Assembly: GCF_030148435.1 (NCBI RefSeq)
Contig: NZ_JASBTN010000007.1
Location: forward strand, 1 to 64,000
DNA length: 64,000 nt
Origin: Aliiroseovarius sp.
GTDB lineage: Bacteria; Pseudomonadota; Alphaproteobacteria; Rhodobacterales; Rhodobacteraceae
Direction of reading: 5' to 3'
Positions 45,118 through 54,072 of this stretch are shown piece by piece. Below the pieces are notes generated by a model. That model was not told the DNA's origin. It saw only the letters and a program-made list of their open reading frames with translations, and did not search any database. The translations under genes were made by a program, and so were the position numbers. Every line of letters begins with the position of its first letter. Positions within the stretch are counted from its first letter, which is position 1.

Positions 45118-45130
45118 ACGCAAATTGCGT
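45118..45130. promoter_or_regulatory. Candidate Lrp operator 1 upstream of ocd
   Basis: ACGCAA-A-TTGCGT is a perfect inverted repeat around one central base in the ocd/lrp gap, 38 bp upstream of the ocd start. It is likely bound by the adjacent Lrp protein. Confidence 0.55.
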
Positions 45131-45157
45131 AGAAATGGCCAAGTTGGTAGAGATTTG

Positions 45158-45173
45158 TTGCGCATTCGTGCAA
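45158..45173. promoter_or_regulatory. Candidate Lrp operator 2 upstream of lrp
   Basis: TTGC-N8-GCAA, with a further TTTGCA half-site directly after it, lies 23 bp before the lrp start and 40 bp centre-to-centre from operator 1 (about four helical turns). Paired sites fit Lrp octamer binding and autoregulation. Confidence 0.5.
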
Positions 45174-45195
45174 TTTGCATAGGAAGGATGGCAAA

Positions 45196-45633
45196 ATGGC
45201 AGAAGTTAAGCATGTCTTTGATGATCTCGACCGCCAGCTGATCGCGCTTCTGCGGGCTGATGGGCGGGCGGCGGTCTCGACCCTGGCGGGCGCGCTGGGC
45301 GTGTCGCGCACCACGGTACAGAACCGCATCGACCGGCTGTTGAATTCCGGCGCGCTTCTGGGCTTTACGGTGCGGGTGCGTGAGGATCACGCCGATGACA
45401 CGATCCGCGCGGTGATGATGATCGAGGTGGTGGGCAAGTCGACCAGCCAGGTGATCCGTCACCTGCGCGGATTGCCGGAGCTGCATCTGCTGCACACCAC
45501 GAACGGCAAGTGGGATCTGGTGGCGGAGCTGCGCACCTCGTCGCTGGAGGCCTTCGACCGGGTGCTGCGCGAGGTGCGCATGGTGGACGGGATATCGAAC
45601 AGTGAAACCAGCCTGCTGCTGAGCACCGTCTGA
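45196..45633 (+). CDS. Lrp/AsnC-family regulator of the citrulline/ornithine genes
   Basis: A 145-aa regulator with winged HTH (AVSTLAGALGVSRTTVQNRIDRLL) and RAM domain (VMMIEVVGKSTSQVIRHL). I chose the ATG at 45196, which is 7 bp after AGGAAGGA; the track start at 45175 is a TTG inside the operator. Divergent position suggests that it senses ornithine, arginine or proline and activates ocd-ctlX, as related regulators do in other proteobacteria. The ligand is inference. Confidence 0.9.
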   Translation: MAEVKHVFDDLDRQLIALLRADGRAAVSTLAGALGVSRTTVQNRIDRLLNSGALLGFTVRVREDHADDTIRAVMMIEVVGKSTSQVIRHLRGLPELHLLHTTNGKWDLVAELRTSSLEAFDRVLREVRMVDGISNSETSLLLSTV

Positions 45634-45636
45634 GGG

Positions 45637-46677
45637 TCAGTCGAAAGTGCCCGTGACACGGCCCAGCAGCATGAAGGCGCGGGCGGTGCGGGTCTCGGCC
45701 ATGGCGGCGATGTCCTGGTCGGAAGCGCTTTTTTCGAATGCTGAAAAGACCAGATCGAACTTGCGCAGGAAATGGTGGGCGGCGTCGCGAAAGATGGGAT
45801 CCTTGCGCATGCGGCCTGCCGTCAACGCCAGCGAAGAACGGTCGCGCACCCCGCCGAGCGGCGCAATGGCGCGGCCGCGTTCGCCTTCTGCGAATTTGCG
45901 CCAGACCTCCGGGCGCGCCATGTCGGGGCGCAGGTCATCCATATAGATGCCGTCCTGGCTCATCAGGGTCAGCACGTCCTGCGCGGCCTGCACCAGCCCC
46001 GCGACCTGACGATCCTGCAACGCGCGGCGCAGGGCGCGAAAGCCCTCGGCATCCTTGGCGTTCTCGGGGAAATGCATGGCGCGGATGAAATCACCCATCG
46101 GCAGAGGCGGCGACAGGGCATCGGCCGGGGTGCCCAGGGGCAGGGCAACCTGATCGCCCGCATCCCCGGTGCCGGCATCGCCGACGATGGCCGACCCGGT
46201 CGAGACTTGCGGCGGTTCTCCCGGACGGATCGAGGTAAAGGTCGCGATGGCGCTTTCGGTCTGTTTCTGGGCGTGGGCGATCTCGTCCAGCTTGCGTTCC
46301 ACCTGGCTGGGCTTCACGCCGCCGGCCTGCTGCTGTTGCAGGTAGGTGTGTCGCATGGCGTCGATCGCGGCCTGCAGACGCGCACTTTCCTCGCGCATGA
46401 TCCGGGCCGAGCGCGTCGCCGCTGCGGCAACCCAGATGATCGCGACCGGCATGAAGATGGCCAGCGCCGTCATGACAAAGCGCAGCGGATCGGCCACCAG
46501 GCCCGGTGTGCCCGGGGTATCTCCGCCCCCGAGGACAAGGAAGAACACGGTGCAGCCGACAAGCCAGACCACGGACAGGATCAGGGCGATCATCTCGCTC
46601 GTGCCCAGCACGCGCCGCGGGCCCTGCTGGCCGTAGACGCCCAGCTCGATCGGCGTGTCCTGTCTTTCGTCGCTCAT
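45637..46677 (-). CDS. Conserved membrane protein of unknown function
   Basis: A 346-aa protein with two N-terminal membrane helices (about residues 28-50 and 67-86), a probable coiled coil (about 90-145, with REESARLQAAIDAMRHTYLQQQQ) and a globular C-terminal region (LPMGDFIRAMHFPENAKDAEGFRALRRAL). I recall similar uncharacterised proteins in roseobacters but no function. It is 54 bp downstream of greA on the same strand and convergent with lrp (3 bp). The coiled coil plus cytosolic domain suggests a scaffold or envelope-associated complex. Confidence 0.75.
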   Translation of the reverse strand: MSDERQDTPIELGVYGQQGPRRVLGTSEMIALILSVVWLVGCTVFFLVLGGGDTPGTPGLVADPLRFVMTALAIFMPVAIIWVAAAATRSARIMREESARLQAAIDAMRHTYLQQQQAGGVKPSQVERKLDEIAHAQKQTESAIATFTSIRPGEPPQVSTGSAIVGDAGTGDAGDQVALPLGTPADALSPPLPMGDFIRAMHFPENAKDAEGFRALRRALQDRQVAGLVQAAQDVLTLMSQDGIYMDDLRPDMARPEVWRKFAEGERGRAIAPLGGVRDRSSLALTAGRMRKDPIFRDAAHHFLRKFDLVFSAFEKSASDQDIAAMAETRTARAFMLLGRVTGTFD

Positions 46678-46731
46678 CCCTGGTCACTCATGACACCGGT
46701 CCCCCTGGTCCGGCCCGTCCCGAAGGCGGGG

Positions 46732-47202
46732 TCAGATCCAATTGATTTCGAGGATCTCGTAGGCCTTTTCACCGCCCGGCGTGCGCACCTCGACGCTGTC
46801 GCCTTCCTCCTTGCCGATCAGGGCACGGGCCAGAGGCGACTTGATGTTCAGCTTGCCGGCCTCGATATCGGCCTCGGGTTCGCCGACGATCTGAAAGGTC
46901 TTTTCCACTTCCGTATCCTCGTCCACCAGCTTGACGGTGGCGCCGAACTTGATCGTGCCCGACAGCGAGGTCGGGTCGATCACATCGGCCAGCGACAGGA
47001 TGCCTTCCAGCTCCTTGACCCGGCCCTCGATGAAGCTCTGTTTTTCACGCGCGGCGTGATACTCGGCGTTTTCGGAAAGATCGCCGTGCTCGCGCGCCTC
47101 GGCGATCGCCTTGATCACCGCCGGCCGCTCGACCGATTTAAGCTGCTTCAACTCGTCATTCAGCGCGTTATTTCCCGCGCGGGTCATCGGTATCTTGTCC
47201 AT
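46732..47202 (-). CDS. greA: Transcription elongation factor GreA
   Basis: A 156-aa factor that rescues backtracked RNA polymerase by stimulating transcript cleavage. The N-terminal coiled coil holds the acidic tip [17 protein letters not shown]; the C-terminal FKBP-like domain includes [17 protein letters not shown]. The ATG at 47202 ([10 protein letters not shown]) matches the family; 24 track residues upstream are excluded. Confidence 0.95.
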   Translation of the reverse strand: MDKIPMTRAGNNALNDELKQLKSVERPAVIKAIAEAREHGDLSENAEYHAAREKQSFIEGRVKELEGILSLADVIDPTSLSGTIKFGATVKLVDEDTEVEKTFQIVGEPEADIEAGKLNIKSPLARALIGKEEGDSVEVRTPGGEKAYEILEINWI

Positions 47203-47340
47203 GAAGGCCCTGGCTCTTTTCGGCTCGTTTCGGTGTCGCCCCCGAGTATCCATCGCCCGGAGGGAAAAATGCAACAGCTAGTGTTAAATGCCGGGCGCAT
47301 GGGCAAAGTCAATAGGCCCTGCCGCCATTCGCGAATAGCC

Positions 47341-47367
47341 TTGCACCCCAGCAGATGACGGGTGCAA
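47341..47367 (+). other. Inverted repeat spanning the PAP2 gene start
   Basis: TTGCACCC and GGGTGCAA form a perfect 8-bp inverted repeat whose 11-base loop contains the presumed ATG (47355). A-runs, not T-runs, follow, so it is not a terminator in the plus direction. It could occlude translation initiation or be a protein-binding site. Confidence 0.4.
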
Positions 47368-48380
47368 AAAACGCCCGCGAAAACGAAAAGAAACGTAAAC
47401 GGAATACGGGCAACCGCATGTTGGGCTACCTGAAACTCGGCTTCGCCTATCTGGCGCTGGCCATCGTGATCGTCTTTCTGACCCGCGACGTCCCGATCGA
47501 TGCACTGGTGGCGGTCTGGACCACGGCCGTCAGCCAGGCGCCGGGCTTGACCCAGGTCGCGGCCGGACTTCTGGGCCTGTCGATGGTGAACTCGGTCCTG
47601 CGTCGCCCGGAAGGCGCGCGTCAGATCGTCGTGGCGGTGATCTTCGCGCTGATCGGCACCCTTGCCTTTCACAGCGCCTTTGGGCTGATCAAGACCTCGA
47701 TGCCCTATATCGTGCCCTTCTGGGCCGATCCGATGTTCGCCGAGCTGGACCGGCTCTTGCATTTCGGCGTCGACCCGTGGCGGCTGACCCATGATCTGGG
47801 CGCGCTTCTGCCGATGGAGGCGATCTTGCCCGTCTATCTGTCGGTCTGGGCCTTTCCGGCGCTCTGCGTGCCGGTCTTTCTGGCGGCCTTCGACAAGGAT
47901 CGGCTTCGCGTACGCCGTTTTATGGTGCTTTATGTGATGGCCTGGGCCTTTATCGGCAACGTGCTGGCGCTGGTGTTCAACTCCGCCGGGCCGATCTTCT
48001 ATGACCGGCTGCTGGAGGCCGACCGCTTTGCCGAGATGATCGCGGTGCTGAAATCGAGCCCGATGGCCGGAACCAATCTCCCGGCCATTCAGGAGAACCT
48101 CTGGACCGTCTATGTCGAAAGGGGCCAGGCCTTCGGGTCGGGCATTTCGGCCTTTCCAAGCGTGCATGTGTCCGTCGCGATGGTCACTGGGCTTTATCTC
48201 ATCGAACGCTCGCGCTGGACCGCACCCATCGGCGTGCTCTTCGTTGCGGTGATCCTGTTCCTGTCGGTCTATACGGGCTACCACTATGCGGTGGATGGCT
48301 ATGTTTCGATCCTGGTGATGACGGGCCTGTGGGTTTGGCTGCGCCGTCGCGACGCCCGCGCGGCCGCGATCATGGTCTGA
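47355..48380 (+). CDS. PAP2-superfamily membrane phosphatase / phosphotransferase
   Basis: A 341-aa polytopic membrane protein. The lipid-phosphatase signature appears as GSGISAFPSVHVSVAM and GYHYAVDGYVS, typical of PAP2 (inositol-phosphorylceramide-synthase-like) enzymes that act on phospholipid head groups. The N-terminal 21 residues are very basic (KNARENEKKRKRN) and may be cytosolic. No RBS precedes the ATG at 47355; an ATG at 47418 (MLGYLKLGF) is an alternative that would skip the basic part and the hairpin. Divergent from greA. Confidence 0.8.
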   Translation: MTGAKNARENEKKRKRNTGNRMLGYLKLGFAYLALAIVIVFLTRDVPIDALVAVWTTAVSQAPGLTQVAAGLLGLSMVNSVLRRPEGARQIVVAVIFALIGTLAFHSAFGLIKTSMPYIVPFWADPMFAELDRLLHFGVDPWRLTHDLGALLPMEAILPVYLSVWAFPALCVPVFLAAFDKDRLRVRRFMVLYVMAWAFIGNVLALVFNSAGPIFYDRLLEADRFAEMIAVLKSSPMAGTNLPAIQENLWTVYVERGQAFGSGISAFPSVHVSVAMVTGLYLIERSRWTAPIGVLFVAVILFLSVYTGYHYAVDGYVSILVMTGLWVWLRRRDARAAAIMV

Positions 48381-48498
48381 GCAGGGCGATTCCGCCTTCG
48401 CGTTCCGCAAACCGGACCCTCAACACCCTGTCAGCGCAAACATGTCGCGAAAAGCGACGCGGGACGTCGCGGAATACGCCCCGGAGGTCGTGCGGTGA

Positions 48499-48526
48499 TT
48501 GACCCTGTCCGGGGCAGCGGATAACG
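48499..48526 (+). promoter_or_regulatory. Possible sigma70-type promoter for ETF-QO gene
   Basis: TTGACC, 16 bp, ATAACG lies 33 bp upstream of the ETF-QO start in an otherwise gene-free 179-bp gap. Both hexamers are near consensus for this GC-rich genome. An upstream GTCGC-GAAAA-GCGAC hairpin (about 48444-48458) may end the PAP2 transcript weakly. Confidence 0.4.
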
Positions 48527-48559
48527 AAGTTGCGAGAGCTAAGGATCAAAGGAAAGATC

Positions 48560-50212
48560 ATGAGCGAGATCGAACGCGAAAGCATGGAATACGATGTGGT
48601 CATCGTGGGCGCGGGCCCCGCTGGCCTGTCGGCCGCCATCCGTCTGAAACAGCTGGACGAAGACCTGTCCGTCGTGGTCCTTGAAAAGGGCTCGGAAGTG
48701 GGCGCGCATATCCTGTCGGGCGCCGTTCTGGACACCTGCGGTCTGGACAAGCTGATCCCGGACTGGAAGGAAAAGGGCGCGCCGATCAAGACCGAGGTGA
48801 AGAAGGACAACTTCTTCATGCTGGGCGAAGCGGGCCATATCCGCATCCCCAACTGGCCGATGCCGCCCCTGATGAACAACCACGGCAAATACATCGTCTC
48901 GATGGCGAATGTTTGCCGCTGGATGGCCGAACAGGCCGAGGAACTGGGTGTCGAGATTTTCCCGGGCATGGCCTGTTCCGAACTGGTTTATGGTGACAAT
49001 GGCGAAGTGAAGGGCGTGGTTGCCGGCGTGTTCGGGCTGGAGCCCGACGGGTCTTACGGCCCCGGCACCGAACCGGGTATGGAACTGCACGGCAAATACG
49101 TCTTCATCTCGGAAGGCGTGCGCGGCAGCCTCGCGAAAGAGATCATCGCCAAATACGACCTGCAGGCCGGCCGGGATGTGCAGAAATTCGGCATCGGCAT
49201 GAAGGAAATCTGGGAGATCGACCCGGAGAAGCACCGGGAAGGCACCGTGACCCACACGATGGGCTGGCCGCTGGGCGGCAACGCGGGCGGTGGCAGCTTC
49301 ATCTACCACCTGGAAAACAATCAGGTCTTCGTCGGTTTCGTGGTTCACCTGAACTACAAGAACCCGCATCTGTACCCCTACATGGAATTCCAGCGCTTCA
49401 AACATCACCCCGAGATCGCCAAGCTCCTGGAAGGCGGCAAGCGTGTGGCCTATGGCGCGCGGGCCATTTCCGAAGGTGGCTATCAGTCGATGCCCAAGGC
49501 CAGCTTCCCGGGCGGGGCGCTGCTGGGCTGTTCCGTGGGTCTGGTGAACGTGCCGCGCATCAAGGGCAACCACAATGCGATGCTGTCGGGCATGGCTGCC
49601 GCCGAGGCCGCCGTCAAGGCAATCAAAGCCGACCGTTCGGGCGATGACCTGATCGAATACGAACAGGAGCTGCGCTCGGGCCCGGTTGCCAAGGACCTGA
49701 TCAAGGTGCGCAACGTCAAACCGATGTGGTCCAAGTGGGGCATGCTGCCCTCGCTGGTACTTGGCGGGTTCGACATGTGGTTCCAGTCGCTGCTGGGCTT
49801 TTCGCTGTTCGGTACGCTGAAACACGGCAAGAACGACGCGCAGGCGACCGAGCCGGCCGACAAGCACAAGGAAATCGATTATCCGAAACCGGATGGCAAG
49901 ATCAGCTTCGACCGGCTGACCAACGTGTCCTTCGCGGCGACGAACCACGAGGAAAGCCAGCCCTGTCACCTGAAGCTGGCGGACGAAAAATTGCCGATCT
50001 CGGTCAACCTGCCCAAGTTCGCCGAACCCGCGCAGCGCTACTGCCCGGCCGGGGTCTATGAGGTGATCGCGGAAGAGGGCGCCGCGCCGCGCTTCGTGGT
50101 GAACTTCCAGAACTGCGTGCACTGCAAGACCTGCGACATCAAGGATCCCAGCCAGAACATCACCTGGACGGTCCCGCAGGGCGGCGACGGGCCAAATTAC
50201 CCGAACATGTGA
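48560..50212 (+). CDS. Electron transfer flavoprotein-ubiquinone oxidoreductase
   Basis: A 550-aa inner-membrane-associated enzyme that passes electrons from ETF (fed by acyl-CoA, sarcosine and dimethylglycine dehydrogenases) to ubiquinone. The FAD motif is VVIVGAGPAGLSAAIRL, the quinone-site region is around MGWPLGGNAGGGSFIYH, and the C-terminal 4Fe-4S ligands are in RYCPAGVYE and NCVHCKTCDIKDP. The ATG at 48560 follows AAAGGAAAG; the track start ten codons earlier is TTG. It serves the acyl-CoA dehydrogenase in this window. Confidence 0.95.
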   Translation: MSEIERESMEYDVVIVGAGPAGLSAAIRLKQLDEDLSVVVLEKGSEVGAHILSGAVLDTCGLDKLIPDWKEKGAPIKTEVKKDNFFMLGEAGHIRIPNWPMPPLMNNHGKYIVSMANVCRWMAEQAEELGVEIFPGMACSELVYGDNGEVKGVVAGVFGLEPDGSYGPGTEPGMELHGKYVFISEGVRGSLAKEIIAKYDLQAGRDVQKFGIGMKEIWEIDPEKHREGTVTHTMGWPLGGNAGGGSFIYHLENNQVFVGFVVHLNYKNPHLYPYMEFQRFKHHPEIAKLLEGGKRVAYGARAISEGGYQSMPKASFPGGALLGCSVGLVNVPRIKGNHNAMLSGMAAAEAAVKAIKADRSGDDLIEYEQELRSGPVAKDLIKVRNVKPMWSKWGMLPSLVLGGFDMWFQSLLGFSLFGTLKHGKNDAQATEPADKHKEIDYPKPDGKISFDRLTNVSFAATNHEESQPCHLKLADEKLPISVNLPKFAEPAQRYCPAGVYEVIAEEGAAPRFVVNFQNCVHCKTCDIKDPSQNITWTVPQGGDGPNYPNM

Positions 50213-50233
50213 TCCCGCCAAGGATCGCGGCAG

Positions 50234-50260
50234 AGGGGCGTCCGACAGGGCGCCCCTTTT
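50234..50260 (+). terminator. Intrinsic terminator after ETF-QO gene
   Basis: GGGGCG-TCCGACAGGG-CGCCCC followed by TTTT, 22 bp after the stop. A GC-rich stem and T-run fit a rho-independent terminator. The remaining part of the 224-bp gap up to the TPR gene shows no other gene. Confidence 0.8.
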
Positions 50261-50436
50261 GCGTTCCGGTCCCGCGCATGCGCAGGGCCAGTCGGGGTTT
50301 CGCGAAGCCGATGTTCGCCCCGCCCCGCCCATAATTCCCAACACGCGCAAATATCCGCGAGGTTTCCGGCTCTCTCATTGCGCCCGGCACCGAGGCCGCT
50401 TAGGTTTCCCCGGAACCCTTTCAGAACGAGGCCCCC

Positions 50437-52155
50437 TTGCCGCATTTCCGCTTTTTCTCCCGCCCGCTTACGGCGCTTGCGCTTGTCCTGTCGTCTCTGG
50501 CTCCGGCGGCCCTCCATGCGGATGGCTCGGCCGGCTCCTACCTCGCCGCACGGTCCGCGGACATGAATGGCGACTACAGCGCCGTGGTCGATTACGGCAC
50601 CCGGGCGCTTGCGCGCGACCCGTCGAACATCGAGATCATGCAGGGCCTGCTGGTGGCGCAGATCGGGCTGGGGGACATTGATCCGGCTGTTCCCGTCGCA
50701 CGGCGCCTGATGCAGTTGGACCCGGGCAACCAGATTGCCGGTCTGGTCCTGCTGTCCGGTGCCATGCAGGCCGAGAACTGGGCGCTGGTGCTGGAAATGC
50801 TGGACGGCGGGGTAAGTGTCGGCGGGTTGATGGATCAGATGATCCGGGCCTGGGCGCATATGGGTGCGGGGCGCATGAGCCAGTCGCTCGCGCTTCTGGA
50901 TGAACTGGCTGGGGATGAAGGGTCGCGCTCGTTCGCGATGTATCACAAGGCGATGGCCCTTGCCCTGGTCGGCGACTTCGAGACCGCAGCCGATATCCTG
51001 ACCCAGGAGGAAGGCACGCTGCAGATGAACCGGCGCGGGGTCATGGGCTATGCGCAGATCCTCAGCCAGCTGGACCGGCAGGAAGAGGCGGTCGCGCTGA
51101 TCGACCGGCTGTTCGCCGAAGATACCGCCGAGGAACTGGTCGGATTGCGGGCGCGCCTGGTCGCGGGCGAAGCCGTGACCTTCACGGCGATCAGCCACCC
51201 TCGGGAAGGCATTGCGCGGGTGTTTTTCACCGTCGCCGATACACTGGCGGCGGAGGCCGATCCACAGTTCGTGCTGCTTTATTCGCGCGTGGCCGAATAT
51301 CTGGACCCGGTGCTGTACGAGGCGGCGATCCTGTCGGCCCAACTGCTGGAAATGTTGGAAAGGTACGAACTGGCTGTCGCCTCATATGGCCGTGTCTCGC
51401 CGGATTTCTATGCCTATCCCGAGGCCGCATTGGGCCGGGCTGATGCGCTGCGGCGCATGGATCGGGTCGAAGAGGCGATTGGCGAATTGAATGCTCTGGC
51501 CAAGTCCTATCCCAACCTGGCGCCGATCCACGTGGCACTGGGCGATACGCTGCGTTTCGAGGATCGGTTCGAAGAGGCCGCAGCCGCCTATGATGCGGCG
51601 ATCACGCTCTATGGCCCCGACCCGGCCAGCCACCGCTGGGGGGTTTTCTTTGCCCGCGCCATCACCCATGAACGGCTCAAGCATTGGCCACAGGCCGAGG
51701 CCGATTTCCGCAAGGCGCTGGAGTTGAACCCGGGCCAGGCGAGCGTGCTGAACTATCTGGGCTATTCCTTTGTCGAAATGCGTACGAACCTCGACGAAGC
51801 CCTGTCGATGATCGAACAGGCGGTCGCGGCCGAGCCCCGCTCGGGATATATCGTCGACAGCCTCGGCTGGGTCTATTTCCGGCTGGGCCGATACGAGGAA
51901 GCGGTCGAGCAGATGGAGCGCGCGGTGGAGCTCATGCCGGTCGATCCGGTGGTCAACGATCACCTGGGCGACACCTACTGGGCGGTCGGGCGCAAGCGCG
52001 AGGCGGAATTCCAGTGGTCCCGCGCCCTGTCCTTCATCGTCGAAGACAGCAACCTGGAGGAAATCAAGCCGGACCGCATCCGCCGCAAGCTCGAAGTCGG
52101 GCTGGACATCGTGCTGGAAGAGGAAGGCGCGAATCCGCTGCATCCGGCCGAGTGA
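50437..52155 (+). CDS. Exported TPR-repeat protein
   Basis: A 572-aa protein with a signal peptide (TALALVLSSLAPAALHA) and many TPR-like helix pairs, clearest at residues about 320-560 (FEEAAAAYDAAITLYG, PQAEADFRKALELNPGQASVLNYLGYSF, YEEAVEQMERAVELMPVDPVVNDHLGDTYWAVGR). TPR proteins scaffold complexes, often in the periplasm or outer membrane. The start is a TTG at 50437 with GAGG about 7 bp upstream; no nearby ATG keeps the signal peptide. Followed by ispE after 7 bp. Confidence 0.8.
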   Translation: MPHFRFFSRPLTALALVLSSLAPAALHADGSAGSYLAARSADMNGDYSAVVDYGTRALARDPSNIEIMQGLLVAQIGLGDIDPAVPVARRLMQLDPGNQIAGLVLLSGAMQAENWALVLEMLDGGVSVGGLMDQMIRAWAHMGAGRMSQSLALLDELAGDEGSRSFAMYHKAMALALVGDFETAADILTQEEGTLQMNRRGVMGYAQILSQLDRQEEAVALIDRLFAEDTAEELVGLRARLVAGEAVTFTAISHPREGIARVFFTVADTLAAEADPQFVLLYSRVAEYLDPVLYEAAILSAQLLEMLERYELAVASYGRVSPDFYAYPEAALGRADALRRMDRVEEAIGELNALAKSYPNLAPIHVALGDTLRFEDRFEEAAAAYDAAITLYGPDPASHRWGVFFARAITHERLKHWPQAEADFRKALELNPGQASVLNYLGYSFVEMRTNLDEALSMIEQAVAAEPRSGYIVDSLGWVYFRLGRYEEAVEQMERAVELMPVDPVVNDHLGDTYWAVGRKREAEFQWSRALSFIVEDSNLEEIKPDRIRRKLEVGLDIVLEEEGANPLHPAE

Positions 52156-52162
52156 TTCCCGC

Positions 52163-52990
52163 ATGAGCACTCTCAAGGCCTTCGCCCCCGCCAAGGTAAA
52201 CCTGACCCTGCACGTGACCGGGCAGCGGGCGGATGGATACCACCTGCTCGACAGCCTGGTGGTCTTTGCCGATGTGGGCGACCGTGTGACCGTCATGCCC
52301 GCCGAGAAGATGTCGCTGGAGATCACTGGCCCAATGGCTGACGGTGTGCCCACGGACGGGTCCAACCTGGTGATGAAAGCAGCGGACCTGTTCGGGGTGC
52401 CGGTCCGCATGCTGCTGTCGAAACACCTGCCGGCGGCGGCCGGGATCGGCGGCGGAAGTTCGGATGCGGCGGCGACGGTGCTGGCGATTGCCGACCTGCT
52501 CGACGAAAAACGCCTGCCGGACGTGTCCGTTCTGGGCGCGGATGTGCGGGTCTGCCTCCTGCGCCAGGCCGCGCGCATGTCGGGGATCGGCGAGGTGGTG
52601 GAGCCGGTCGCGGGGATGCCCGCATTGCATGCCGTTCTGGTGAACCCCGGCGTGGATGTGCCCACGCCCGTGGTGTTCAAGGCGCTGGCGCAGAAGAAGA
52701 ATGCCCCGATGCCGAAACGCCTGCCGCGCTGGAAAGATGCGGCGGCGCTGACCCAATGGCTCGCCACCCAGCGCAATGATCTGGAGGTTCCGGCGATTGC
52801 CCGGGCTCCGGCGATTGCGGAGGTGATGGAGGCGCTACACGGCTGCGATGGCGTCACACTCACCCGCATGTCCGGCTCCGGCGCGACCTGTTTCGGATTG
52901 TTTCCCACGGCCCAAGCCGCGGCGCAGGCCGCAGAACGGCTTAGGCAAGCCCAGCCGACCTGGTGGGTTCAGGCAACCAGGCTCAGCTAA
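52163..52990 (+). CDS. ispE: 4-diphosphocytidyl-2-C-methyl-D-erythritol kinase
   Basis: A 275-aa GHMP kinase of the MEP isoprenoid pathway. AFAPAKVNLTLHVTGQRADGYHLLDSL (N-terminal Lys and substrate site), the ATP loop LPAAAGIGGGSSDAAA, and MSGSGATCFGLF are diagnostic. Convergent with the polyprenyl diphosphate synthase gene, which uses isoprenoid units from the same pathway; the two stops are 6 bp apart. Confidence 0.95.
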   Translation: MSTLKAFAPAKVNLTLHVTGQRADGYHLLDSLVVFADVGDRVTVMPAEKMSLEITGPMADGVPTDGSNLVMKAADLFGVPVRMLLSKHLPAAAGIGGGSSDAAATVLAIADLLDEKRLPDVSVLGADVRVCLLRQAARMSGIGEVVEPVAGMPALHAVLVNPGVDVPTPVVFKALAQKKNAPMPKRLPRWKDAAALTQWLATQRNDLEVPAIARAPAIAEVMEALHGCDGVTLTRMSGSGATCFGLFPTAQAAAQAAERLRQAQPTWWVQATRLS

Positions 52991-52996
52991 GCCAGG

Positions 52997-53992
52997 TCAG
53001 TTGACCCGGGCCACCACGTAGTCGGCAATATCCGTCAGCATCTGGCGGATGTCGCCTTCGGGCAGCAGGGCCATTGCGGTCTTGGCCTTCTCGGCCCAGG
53101 CCAGCGCTTCCTGACGAGTCTCTTCCAGCGCATTGTGCTTGTTCAGAAGCTCCAGCGCATGGTCCAGATCACCGTCTTGCTGGCGGCCCTTCTCGATCGT
53201 GCGGGTCCAGAAGGCGCGCTCTTCGGTATCCGCCTTGGCCACGGCCTTGATCACTGGCAGGGTCAGCTTGCGCTCGCGGAAGTCGTCACCGATGTTCTTG
53301 CCGGTGGCGTCGCCGCCCCAGTAGTCCAAGAGGTCATCGACGATCTGGAAGGAAATCCCCAGCGCATCGCCATAGTCATAGAGCGCCTGTGTCTGGGCCT
53401 CGTCGGCATCGGCAATCACGCCGCCCACCTCGGTTGCCGCCGAGAACAGCGCGGCGGTCTTGCCGCGCACGACCTGCAGATAGATCGCCTCGTCGGTGGC
53501 CAGGTCCTGTGCCGCGGTCAGTTGCAGCACCTCGCCCTCGGCAATCGTGGCCGAGGCATTCGAGAGGATGCGCAATACGTCGATCGACCCGGTTTCGGTC
53601 ATCAGCTGGAATGCGCGCGAGAACAGGTAGTCGCCGACCAGCACGCTGGACTTGTTGTCCCACAAGAGGTTGGCGGTGGGACGCCCGCGCCGCTGGGCGC
53701 TTTCATCGACCACGTCGTCATGCAGAAGAGTGGCGGTGTGGATGAATTCGACCGTCGCGGCCAGGTGTACGTGATAGGGCCCCTCGTAGCCGCACATGCG
53801 CGCGGAGGCCAGGGTCAGCATCGGGCGCAGGCGCTTGCCGCCGGCCTCGACCAGATGTGCCGTGACCTCGGGGATGCGGGGGGCGTGTTTCGACGCCATA
53901 CGGGTGCGAATCAGGTCATTGACCGCGTTCATGTCTTCGGCAAGATGCGCCCCCAGGCGCTCGTGCGGCTTGGTTGCGGCTTCGTCCAGCAT
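52997..53992 (-). CDS. Long-chain polyprenyl diphosphate synthase (IspB type)
   Basis: A 331-aa trans-prenyltransferase that makes the ubiquinone side chain (octa- to decaprenyl). The first Asp-rich motif is LLHDDVVDES and the second is IVDDLLDYWG; GGKRLRPMLTLASA is the IPP-binding region. Chain length cannot be set from the sequence. I start at ATG 53992 (MLDEAATKPHERL); the track's GTG two codons upstream is a possible alternative. Confidence 0.93.
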   Translation of the reverse strand: MLDEAATKPHERLGAHLAEDMNAVNDLIRTRMASKHAPRIPEVTAHLVEAGGKRLRPMLTLASARMCGYEGPYHVHLAATVEFIHTATLLHDDVVDESAQRRGRPTANLLWDNKSSVLVGDYLFSRAFQLMTETGSIDVLRILSNASATIAEGEVLQLTAAQDLATDEAIYLQVVRGKTAALFSAATEVGGVIADADEAQTQALYDYGDALGISFQIVDDLLDYWGGDATGKNIGDDFRERKLTLPVIKAVAKADTEERAFWTRTIEKGRQQDGDLDHALELLNKHNALEETRQEALAWAEKAKTAMALLPEGDIRQMLTDIADYVVARVN

Positions 53993-54072
53993 CTTCACGT
54001 TCCCGTCACCCTGACCCCTGCTTGGGCCTTGTATCTCGACAAACCCGGGGGCTTGCCCTTAAGCATCTGATC

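Noticed and set aside
48539-50350. 603-aa minus-strand ORF
   Set aside because: Fully antisense to the well-supported ETF-QO gene; no domain-like content.
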